From the NCBI RefSeq assembly GCF_008806325.1, contig NZ_WACR01000006.1:186001-250000 (forward strand): a DNA stretch of 64,000 nucleotides, read 5' to 3'. The notes below the pieces were generated by a model that saw only the letters and a program-made list of their open reading frames with translations, did no database searches and was not told the origin of the DNA. Below, one piece after another: positions 52,697 through 59,605 of the stretch. Position numbers and translations under genes: made by a program. Within the stretch, counting starts at the first letter, position 1, and every line of letters begins with the position of its first letter. The DNA is from Salibacter halophilus. GTDB lineage: Bacteria; Bacteroidota; Bacteroidia; Flavobacteriales_G; Salibacteraceae.

Positions 52697-55492
52697 TTAC
52701 GGTATGAGTAACTTTTCAGTTATGGTGTTCCCGTGTGAATTGTACTTCAGTAAATAGACACCGGTTACTTCAGGAGTTTCAATCTTATTCGCATTGCGTA
52801 CAAATGAAATGTTTTTACCCTGCAAGTTGTAGAGTTGAATTTGACTGAAGTTTTTTTGCTTATCAGCTTGTAGCTTGATGAATTCTTCAGTTACGAAGAC
52901 ATTTACTTTCTCACTACTATTTGATTGGAGTTCTTTATTTGAAGAGAGAGGTGGAGCTTGTCCGTCAAGTTGGATGACAAACCTGAATTGGTCCTGGTTT
53001 TTGTCTAATTCAACTTCAGCTTGTGACGATGTGAGGTTGTATTTTACATCATCTTTTTTGTCGTAGAGGTAAACAGGTTGATCAATATTGCCTTTAGTGG
53101 AGAAAAGCTCAAAGCGGTAGGTACCGGAGCTATCTCCTTCAACTGACAAAGGAATGGATAGCTCTTCATAAAGTGAAGACTTTGACAATCCCTGAATAGC
53201 ATATTTTGTGCTGTCATCTCCACTCATGAGTGTTCCCACTGTAATGTAGTTTTGTGCGCTGTTTTTTGGTGCGTCATAATCCGGGTCAAGTCCGTCTGTG
53301 GCATTTTCATTAAACGCGATGAGGACATCGTTTCTAACATCATTCGGATGGGTAACACGAACCCAAAATTTCGGGAAAGAGCCTTGGCCGTTGCTATTTT
53401 TATAAAACCGGTCGTTGTCTCCTACAACTCTCATCGAATTGTCAAAAGTGACATTTCCATCTTGTGATGCTGCAACCATAAAGCCTTGCCCTGCTGAAAT
53501 GCTCGTGGGCGGAGTGCTGTATGTTTGATCGTTGGAATTGATAAAACCAGAGTTGTTGACTGTGACATAATCTGATTGGTTATAGCTTGCCGATTGGTTA
53601 TCCCATAAATATACTGCTGAATTGCTGTCGAGAATAGAGCTGTTTGCCTCTCTAAAAGCTTCGATATATATTGCTGATGGATACGGATTACCGATCAGGT
53701 TCCAGTTTTTTCCATCCCAGCTACCTCCCGGGCTGACGTTGGGATTCAAAACACCTACTGATATTGGGCCATTGTGAACTTGCCCTTCAAAAATCCTTAC
53801 GGGGTTTACAGAGTCTCCGGCAATAAAATAACCTTCCCCTGTATTGATCATGTTATCTCCACCACTGATAACATTATTGGAGTTAAATGTTACGGAGTTG
53901 CCTTTGCAGGTTGTGGAGTAGCCATCCGGAAAATCGTACTTCCAGGATTGAGAGGCAGCATCAAAATAGAGCATGTCACAGGGGTTGCTCCCCTGAAAAA
54001 CACCACCTGATCCGGCAATTTGTTGGTTCTGAACGGGAGACGACCACGAATTGAAATAAGACATATTTGAGATTCCTTCTCTTTTATAGGTGTAATTACC
54101 TGATCCTGTATTCAGATCACTTTCAGAATATTGAACAAGCGCTCCATTGTTCTCAACGGTTAGCGATCCCGAATTGTCAATTCCACATTGAACGATAAGG
54201 CTCTGACTATTATTGACATTTATTGTGTTGCCGGAATTTACTGTGACAGATGAGGTTTTGAAATCTCCATCTACATTTATGTCGTGATTGATCGTTACAA
54301 TTGCGCCAGCTGAGTTTGGTGCAATTCCACCAGACCAGGTGCTCCCAGCCGACCAATTTCCTGATGAGGCTGTACTGAAGTTTTGAATTTCCTGTTCAGA
54401 TCCCAGCGTCATAAATGTCGATGGGTCATTTTGATTGTTGTAGTATGTGGCGATCCAATCGTCAGATTTTTTGACATTTAAAAAGTGTGCTTCATCAATT
54501 TTTCCGTCCCAATCACTTTGAGAGCTTGCTCCCAAAATGAATCGCTTGGTTTGGTTAATAGCGTTATTGAAGGTTGAACCATTGAAACAATTAAAACCGA
54601 CCGGATTTCCGTTTACGTGAAGGTCTAATGGAGAGCCTGCCTGCCAACTAACGACAACATGTTGCCAGTTAATTGTTTGAATGTTGCTGTTCGATTCTCC
54701 GGTATACTTTGTTGAACCTCTGTTGATACCGTGTTTTATCACATTAGTTCCGCTGCAATTCGAACCGGTTTGATCGTAGCGCAAACTGAAGTATCGATCC
54801 ATGTTTTGGTTGCGGTTGCCTCCGAAGAATACGCCTGCGTTGACACTATTTGATTGTGGCTTGAGCCAAATTGAAAAAGTGTATTCAGTTAAACCATCAA
54901 TATAGTTTTCACCGTCACTATCGGTGTAGTAGTCTCCGTTTCCATCAAATAACTTGGCTCCGCCAACTTTACCGGTGGTGTTTTGAGGAGTTCCTTTAGT
55001 CATATTAAAATCGTGACTGTTGGCAGTGGCATCGAGTGTGTTTTCGAGGTGCCAAACACTTAAATATTCGCTATTCCATGCTGATGTGTTTTCCTGAGAT
55101 GAGGAAATGGATGGGTTTCCGTAAATTATATAAATTGAAGTGTCTTTAATAGCACTAATTGTTGGGATTTGCACCCAGCCTGATAATTCTCCGGTGGCAG
55201 GATCATAGGATTCAATTTCGTGATGGATCTGACCACAAAAATCATTGGAAAAAACGATGTCGTAGCCGTTTGTACTTTCTACGTGTCCACCGTTTGATAC
55301 GCTCCTGAGATCATTGTGAGAAAATGAAAAGTAAGCTGTAAATGGACTAATTTCCGATGAACCACTTATCTGTGAAGAGTTGATCGTTACTTTTTTAAAA
55401 TAGTTGTAATTGCTGAATTGAGCACAACTAATTTGAACAATCAGCATGCTTATAAAAAGGGTGAATAACGTTGTTAGTTTTTTGGTCTGCAT
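52697..55492 (-). CDS. Large secreted LamG-domain protein with T9SS sorting domain
   Basis: A 931-residue exported protein. The signal peptide (FTLFISMLIVQISCAQ) is followed by a DUF2341-like region (KVTINSSQISGSSEI), a LamG/concanavalin-type domain (about 150-370, YLSVWHLENTLDATANSHDF), repeated beta-helical stretches and a Por-type C-terminal domain (VFVTEEFIKLQADKQKNFSQ ... KLLIP). Likely a surface or released adhesin or polysaccharide-binding protein. One motif site (55225) lies in the N-terminal part. The 283-bp gap 55493-55775 behind its start has no recognisable gene. Confidence 0.85.
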   Translation of the reverse strand: MQTKKLTTLFTLFISMLIVQISCAQFSNYNYFKKVTINSSQISGSSEISPFTAYFSFSHNDLRSVSNGGHVESTNGYDIVFSNDFCGQIHHEIESYDPATGELSGWVQIPTISAIKDTSIYIIYGNPSISSSQENTSAWNSEYLSVWHLENTLDATANSHDFNMTKGTPQNTTGKVGGAKLFDGNGDYYTDSDGENYIDGLTEYTFSIWLKPQSNSVNAGVFFGGNRNQNMDRYFSLRYDQTGSNCSGTNVIKHGINRGSTKYTGESNSNIQTINWQHVVVSWQAGSPLDLHVNGNPVGFNCFNGSTFNNAINQTKRFILGASSQSDWDGKIDEAHFLNVKKSDDWIATYYNNQNDPSTFMTLGSEQEIQNFSTASSGNWSAGSTWSGGIAPNSAGAIVTINHDINVDGDFKTSSVTVNSGNTINVNNSQSLIVQCGIDNSGSLTVENNGALVQYSESDLNTGSGNYTYKREGISNMSYFNSWSSPVQNQQIAGSGGVFQGSNPCDMLYFDAASQSWKYDFPDGYSTTCKGNSVTFNSNNVISGGDNMINTGEGYFIAGDSVNPVRIFEGQVHNGPISVGVLNPNVSPGGSWDGKNWNLIGNPYPSAIYIEAFREANSSILDSNSAVYLWDNQSASYNQSDYVTVNNSGFINSNDQTYSTPPTSISAGQGFMVAASQDGNVTFDNSMRVVGDNDRFYKNSNGQGSFPKFWVRVTHPNDVRNDVLIAFNENATDGLDPDYDAPKNSAQNYITVGTLMSGDDSTKYAIQGLSKSSLYEELSIPLSVEGDSSGTYRFELFSTKGNIDQPVYLYDKKDDVKYNLTSSQAEVELDKNQDQFRFVIQLDGQAPPLSSNKELQSNSSEKVNVFVTEEFIKLQADKQKNFSQIQLYNLQGKNISFVRNANKIETPEVTGVYLLKYNSHGNTITEKLLIP

Positions 55493-55775
55493 AAAATGAT
55501 GTGTTTGCCTAATAATATATGAAATACCAGGCTAAATGTAAAACAGCTTTTATCGGGCCAACAAAGAAGAGGCTGATGAGTTCAGTTGGGGACGAGAAAT
55601 GGTGCACTCTAAACTGATGAGTGAAAGTTAGATTTCCCCATATTGTTTATTGCCCGTTTTATAGACAAATCAGGTTTGAAGGATTGGTGGTAGGCTAAGA
55701 AAAAGGTTTTAAGACGGGGGTAGAAGGGTAAAAAAAGAAATAAAAACCAAATAAAGGATAAAGGTCAAAAGGGGT

Positions 55776-56525
55776 TTAAATCAAATTCAAGGTATTGATA
55801 AGGTTTTCCTTGTAAGTTCTGCTGAACGGAATATTGCGATCATTTACGATAACGATATTCTCAGACAACTGAACTGTGTTTACGTACTCAGTATTGATTA
55901 CGTAATTGCGGTGTACACGAATAAATGTTGACTCCGGGAGTTTCTTGATGAAATCCTTGAGTGCAATTTTCACGTGAATTTGACGGTTTTCTGTAAAAAT
56001 CGAGCAGTATTTTTCTTCTACTTCAATAAACTCAATTTTGTTGGTTTCAACGCGCTTGAGCTTGTTGCCGATTTTTACAAAGAAACTGTGATTCTCAACA
56101 TTTCGATGAAGCGGTGCCTCGTTGATTGGGCTGCCGTTTTTCATCTTTTTGCGAAAATCCAAAACAGCTTTTTCAATGCTGTCTTTCAGCTTCTTTTTCG
56201 TCAAAGGATACTGAACGTAGTTTTTTTGAAACCCCGTTTTGTTCTTTTCAGAACCGTTGTTCAGTTCTTTGGGGTCTCTTAGGAAGAGGATTGGCACATC
56301 TGAGTGCTGACTCAGTTCGTTGGCTACATCGTAACCGGATGTACCTCCATTTTCCTTGGTGTCAATCAATACCACATCTGGTACCGATTCTTCAAAGGCG
56401 CGCAGGGCTTCCTGACCACTGCTCTCTACCGAAGTAAGGTTAATTTCATCTCCCTCGAAATAGGATTCGAGGTCCTGATTTTCATTAACCCCACTGTTCA
56501 CAGCTAAAACATTGTATTTCCTCAT
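55776..56525 (-). CDS. LytTR-type response regulator with degenerate receiver
   Basis: A 249-residue regulator. The N-terminal 120 residues follow the receiver fold (the possible phospho-Asp is in VVLIDTKENGG) but the acidic pair is replaced by AVNSG and the Lys motif by QYPLTKKK, so phosphorylation is doubtful. The C-terminal LytTR DNA-binding domain (about 145-249) is intact: VETNKIEFIEVEEKYCSI ... FIRVHRNYVINTEYV. ATG 56525 is chosen because a -7 box at 56559-56566 overlaps the longer start. No kinase gene is adjacent. Confidence 0.87.
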   Translation of the reverse strand: MRKYNVLAVNSGVNENQDLESYFEGDEINLTSVESSGQEALRAFEESVPDVVLIDTKENGGTSGYDVANELSQHSDVPILFLRDPKELNNGSEKNKTGFQKNYVQYPLTKKKLKDSIEKAVLDFRKKMKNGSPINEAPLHRNVENHSFFVKIGNKLKRVETNKIEFIEVEEKYCSIFTENRQIHVKIALKDFIKKLPESTFIRVHRNYVINTEYVNTVQLSENIVIVNDRNIPFSRTYKENLINTLNLI

Positions 56526-56558
56526 ACTATTGGGATTAAGTATTAAATTAATATGAGA

Positions 56559-56566
56559 CAAATTTA
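56559..56566 (-). promoter_or_regulatory. -7 element of the LytTR regulator
   Basis: TAAATTTG on the minus strand matches TAnnTTTG, with a TTTG about 16 bases upstream. Confidence 0.6.
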
Positions 56567-56901
56567 TTGACTTTCTATTTGCAAACTGTGACCCATTATT
56601 TGCATTTTATACCCAACCCGTTGTTAATTGTGCTCAAAGCCTTACAGATAGTAGGTTACAGCTGTTCATAAATATACCCAAAGCTGTATTTAAGTCTCAA
56701 AATGACACTTATTCTCTAAATCTGGTAACTCGTTCCAAAAGATTGCGAGTTATTAACAATTGTATAGACTGAAGAGGTTAAAAAGTGCAGTCTCATATTC
56801 TAAAAGACGTAAAAAGATGAAATAAAATGTGTTTTTGGTGGGTTTTTAAAATTGCTTTTCCATTTTTGCAATGCGGTATTTTTTATGTCTAAAAATAACC
56901 C
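56567..56901. other. Gene-free stretch before tRNA-Ala
   Basis: About 335 AT-rich bases. No ORF, strong hairpin or repeat was seen; it should contain the tRNA promoter, which I could not place. Confidence 0.4.
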
Positions 56902-56975
56902 GGGGCATTAGCTCAGCTGGCTAGAGCGCTACACTGGCAGTGTAGAGGTCATCGGTTCGACTCCGATATGCTCCA
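56902..56975 (+). tRNA. tRNA-Ala (GGC)
   Basis: A 74-nt cloverleaf with acceptor GGGGCAT/ATGCTCC including the G3:U70 pair that identifies tRNA-Ala, D-arm AGCTCAGCTGG, anticodon loop CTGGCAG (anticodon GGC) and T-arm with GGTTCGACTCC. No encoded CCA follows. Confidence 0.95.
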
Positions 56976-56977
56976 CA

Positions 56978-57123
56978 AGAGGGGGTGTATCAAAACCGGA
57001 AATCAAAAGATTTTCGGTTTTAAAAGGCTGTCCTTTAAAGCATTAATACTCGAAAGAATTAGGTTGCTACGTTTTAGTCAACTTTTTTCCAAATTATTCA
57101 ACGCCTTTTGATACACCCCCTTC
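56978..57123. mobile_element. MITE-like element with terminal inverted repeats between two tRNA genes
   Basis: GGGGGTGTATCAAAA (56981-56995) and TTTTGATACACCCCC (57106-57120) are perfect inverted repeats, extended by AAGA/TTCT. Inside the left end is a second hairpin (AAACCGGAAATC ... GATTTTCGGTTT). The 140-bp unit has no ORF and no obvious target duplication. Confidence 0.6.
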
Positions 57124-57132
57124 TTCTTTCAA

Positions 57133-57204
57133 GCCTCCGTAGTTCAAGGGATAGAATAGGAGTTTCCTAAACTCTAGATCCAGGTTCGAGTCCTGGCGGA
57201 GGTA
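57133..57204 (+). tRNA. tRNA-Arg (CCT)
   Basis: A 72-nt cloverleaf with acceptor GCCTCCG/CGGAGGT, anticodon stem GGAGT/ACTCT with loop TTCCTAA (anticodon CCT, reading AGG) and T-loop GGTTCGAGTCC. No encoded CCA. Confidence 0.93.
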
Positions 57205-57250
57205 CTTTTTATCTCAATACTTTTCCAAAAAGTACTTACCTGAACAATTA

Positions 57251-57277
57251 TATATTTGAGTTCATTCAAAACTCAAA
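57251..57277 (+). promoter_or_regulatory. -7 element and overlapping inverted repeat before the small secreted protein
   Basis: TATATTTG (57251-57258) matches TAnnTTTG. A perfect 8-bp inverted repeat, TTTGAGTT (57255-57262) and AACTCAAA (57270-57277), overlaps it and ends just before ATG 57282; it could be an operator or leader hairpin. Confidence 0.5.
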
Positions 57278-57281
57278 TACC

Positions 57282-57650
57282 ATGAAAAAACTGAAAACAC
57301 TCTTAATTGTAGGAATTTTGCTCTTTGTTGGAAAAACGATGACCGCGCAAACTATTGACGGGAAGCCAATTGATGAAATCGATGCGCATTACGTAGTAAT
57401 TAAAGGAGCAACAAAAGCGCTAAGTCCAAATTTTAATATTCAGATCCTAATCGGTCAGGCCCCGGAGTTTTTAAAACCTTCAAAGGAAACGGAAGTAAAA
57501 GATGAAAACGGCAAAGAGATCGAGTTTAACTCCATCACAAACGCGTTGAACTTTATGGCTGAACACGGTTACAGGTTGGTGGATGCTTATGCAGCATCAA
57601 AAGATGGATCCAGAACTGTTCATCATTACATCCTCTCAAAAAAAGAGTAA
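57282..57650 (+). CDS. Small secreted protein, DUF4177-like
   Basis: A 122-residue protein with a signal peptide (TLLIVGILLFVGKTMTAQ). The C-terminal half (NALNFMAEHGYRLVDAYAA ... HHYILSKKE) has the form of the small DUF4177-like fold, where a YRLV helix precedes a strand. Function unknown. It lies between the tRNA pair and the reverse-transcriptase island. Confidence 0.75.
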   Translation: MKKLKTLLIVGILLFVGKTMTAQTIDGKPIDEIDAHYVVIKGATKALSPNFNIQILIGQAPEFLKPSKETEVKDENGKEIEFNSITNALNFMAEHGYRLVDAYAASKDGSRTVHHYILSKKE

Positions 57651-57657
57651 CAGTTCA

Positions 57658-57760
57658 AACCTGACAGGTTCCCAAAGCATGTTAGGTTTTTTTAATAAAC
57701 CAACCGGGACCGCCCGTTCAAGGGGTATTCACGGTTGTGGGTCTAAGCCCAGTGAACCGC
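57658..57760. other. Palindromes and hairpins upstream of the RT island
   Basis: AACCTGACAGGTT (57658-57670) is a palindromic terminator-like unit near TTAGGTTTTTTT, followed by a GC-richer hairpin with CGGTT/AACCG and GGG/CCC arms (about 57730-57760). No gene was seen between 57651 and the ncRNA. Confidence 0.4.
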
Positions 57761-57874
57761 TATTATTATTAGGACTTTAATATTAAAATAAAAAACTTGC
57801 TTTGAATATTAAGAACTAATGACGGATGAATAAAGTTTTGATAAAGAGGTGTTTTAAATGTGTGTAGAAATGTG

Positions 57875-57882
57875 TACATTTG
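57875..57882 (+). promoter_or_regulatory. -7 element of the RT-associated ncRNA
   Basis: TACATTTG matches TAnnTTTG exactly and predicts transcription starting near 57889, at the first base-paired region of the ncRNA. Confidence 0.55.
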
Positions 57883-57888
57883 TAGTAC

Positions 57889-58165
57889 TATCACAATTGG
57901 GTGATAGGGATATTGTTTAAGTCTTCGGGCTCGAATAATAGTACATCGATTAATCGCTGCACAATTATTCTTATTAATGAGCAGAAGAATTGAATTAGTA
58001 TTAACATATACGGATTCATTTCAATATTGTTGATTAACAGCATTCAGTTTACTTATGTAGGCTGTTGATGTTCAGTTTTTACTGGATGGGAAGAAGGTCT
58101 TATTTGGCTTTCTATAAAGTGCAAAAGGGTTGATATAAGTTTATGCTGGCTTAACCCTTTTGCTT
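57889..58165 (+). ncRNA. Candidate structured ncRNA of the reverse-transcriptase system
   Basis: About 277 bases with no ORF but many stems: CTATCAC/GTGATAG (57888/57901), alternative GTACTAT/ATAGTAC (57885/57938), TTCG/CGAA (57924/57932), TTAACAGC/GCTGTTGA (58034/58061), a U-tetraloop stem TTCAGT/ACTGGA (58071/58081) and a final 11-bp stem GCAAAAGGGTT/AACCCTTTTGC (58121/58153). The last stem ends 14 bases before the RT start. A dense run of hairpins between a promoter and an RT gene is the layout of retron and DRT2/DRT9-type ncRNAs. The function is inferred. Confidence 0.6.
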
Positions 58166-58177
58166 TGCCGTTTCTTT

Positions 58178-59566
58178 ATGATGGATGAAACTTTTGATAA
58201 TTTATGGGAAGAATTTGTTAAAAAGGAGTTCTCTTCTTTAAAAAAGAGAAAGTATAAACATTTTGACTACCCAATAACTTTTTCTAAAAAGGTTTTTTCT
58301 AATTACAGTCTTTTTCGTGATCTCTTTACAGACAAGTTCAAACAAGCTTTTAAATCTAAACAGATTTTTGACAGAGGTTATTATCCATTTATTCATTATA
58401 TTAAATACTCACCTAAGTTTAGGAACAAGAAAGACGGTAGTAGAGTTAAGTCTTTTAAAAAAAGGCATATATATTATTCATCACATTTGGATTCAATAAG
58501 GTTAAGTTGGTTTGCCTTAATTCTAGGTTTTTGTTACGAACAAAAGTTGTCCAGAAGTAAATTCAGCAATTCTGTTAAGGCGTACAGAAAATTTGATGAT
58601 AAGTTAAATAATGTAGACTTTGCTATTGAAGCATTTCAAGAAATTGCAACCCGAGAAAATTGTGTTGCAGTGTGCCTTGATATATCAAAGTTTTTTGATA
58701 ATATACCTCATAAAAAATTAAAAAAGAAATGGTTGGAGGTTATTAATTACGAATTTTCACAATATGATGAATTACCACAAAATCAGTATACAGCATTTAA
58801 GGTCATGACTAATTTCCACTTTGTTGAAAAGGATGTGATTAATGATGTTTTTTACTATAAGAATAAGTTTGGAAGTGATAATTTAAAATATTGTAGTCAT
58901 AGTGACTTTAGAGATTTTGTTATTGGGACAGGAATGATTCAAAAAAACCATCTGCTTGAAAAACAAAAGGGGATTCCACAAGGTGCTCCAATTAGTGCAA
59001 TTCTATCTAATATTGTGATGATTGACTTTGATAAAAGTCTTTTCGAAAAAGCTGAAGAAGTTGGTGGCAAGTATTATAGATATAGTGATGATATATTATT
59101 GATAATTAATGAAAATGATAAGGAAAAAGTTAAATCATTTGTTAGTGAAAGAATAGAGGAGTTAGGATTTAAACTTAATGATAAGAAGGAGCGTGTGGTT
59201 CACTTTAAGAAGCTAAACTCTAAAGTAAAATCATTCTCTTCTGAAAATAAAGAAAGTAGACTTCAATATCTTGGATTAGAGTTTGATGGAGAAGATGTGT
59301 TTATTAGATCTTCAACCTTGTCAAGATATCATGGTAAGATGAAAAAAGGAATTAAGCGAGCTTATAGTATCTTTAAAGGAAAGAATGGAAAGGGCGATAA
59401 GATATTTAAGTCAAAATTACATAAGCTTTACACAAATTCAACAAGTAATAATTTTATAAAATATGCACACAATATTGTAAATAATGAGACAATATTAAAC
59501 ACAAATAAGGCAAAGAATCAAATCTCAGCAAGGTACAAGAAATTAAATGAGAGGATCAATGATTGA
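58178..59566 (+). CDS. Reverse transcriptase, candidate antiphage (UG/DRT-type)
   Basis: A 462-residue RT. Motif A is CLDISKFFDNI (about 165-175), motif B is GIPQGAPISAILSN (about 265), the catalytic YxDD box is YRYSDDILLI (about 300), and motif D/E ends RLQYLGLEFDG. There is no maturase X domain, HNH or endonuclease, so group II intron or non-LTR origin is unlikely. No retron VTG motif was found. ATG 58178 is preferred over TTG 58160, which lies in the ncRNA terminal hairpin. It is AT-rich, with no GGTCAGADCC sites. The exact UG class cannot be set by eye. Confidence 0.82.
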   Translation: MMDETFDNLWEEFVKKEFSSLKKRKYKHFDYPITFSKKVFSNYSLFRDLFTDKFKQAFKSKQIFDRGYYPFIHYIKYSPKFRNKKDGSRVKSFKKRHIYYSSHLDSIRLSWFALILGFCYEQKLSRSKFSNSVKAYRKFDDKLNNVDFAIEAFQEIATRENCVAVCLDISKFFDNIPHKKLKKKWLEVINYEFSQYDELPQNQYTAFKVMTNFHFVEKDVINDVFYYKNKFGSDNLKYCSHSDFRDFVIGTGMIQKNHLLEKQKGIPQGAPISAILSNIVMIDFDKSLFEKAEEVGGKYYRYSDDILLIINENDKEKVKSFVSERIEELGFKLNDKKERVVHFKKLNSKVKSFSSENKESRLQYLGLEFDGEDVFIRSSTLSRYHGKMKKGIKRAYSIFKGKNGKGDKIFKSKLHKLYTNSTSNNFIKYAHNIVNNETILNTNKAKNQISARYKKLNERIND

Positions 59567-59588
59567 AAGTTTTTTATTTTTCGTTCCC

Positions 59589-59605
59589 AAAACCTGTTAG
59601 GTTTT
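59589..59605. terminator. Palindromic terminator between RT and RM genes
   Basis: AAAACCTGTTAGGTTTT is a perfect palindrome with T-rich flank, lying between the RT stop and the convergent restriction enzyme. It resembles AACCTGACAGGTT on the other side of the RT island. Confidence 0.5.

Larger units (their letters stand above)
2011..55234. repeat. Dispersed 10-bp motif GGTCAGADCC, about 35 copies
   Basis: Positions (first base, either strand): 2011, 2679, 2706, 4254, 4316, 6433, 8322, 10093 (C variant), 12717, 13011, 15174, 15426, 16452, 17087, 19497, 20721, 21689, 22121, 24103, 26919, 26944, 27763, 29438, 30834, 33194, 35109, 35310, 35837, 37756, 37857, 40871, 40976, 51151, 51412, 55225. 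Variants: AGCC 13, ATCC 12, AACC 9, ACCC 1. All but one are preceded by C or T. Confidence 0.85.

Noticed and set aside
2011-55234. GGTCAGADCC as a Chi or KOPS polar replication/repair signal
   Set aside because: Orientation is nearly even (19:16) along 40 kb, whereas Chi and KOPS are strongly skewed along a replichore.
2011-55234. GGTCAGADCC as codon or dipeptide preference
   Set aside because: It is read in different frames in different genes and also occurs outside genes (2679, 2706, 24103).
57730-57760. Integron attC-like site
   Set aside because: It is a simple hairpin; conserved R'/R'' core sites and an integrase are absent.
58178-59566. RT as a retron or group II intron
   Set aside because: No VTG motif or msr/msd-like inverted repeat flanking pair was recognised, and there is no maturase or HNH domain or intron RNA 3' domain. 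Retron cannot be fully excluded by eye.
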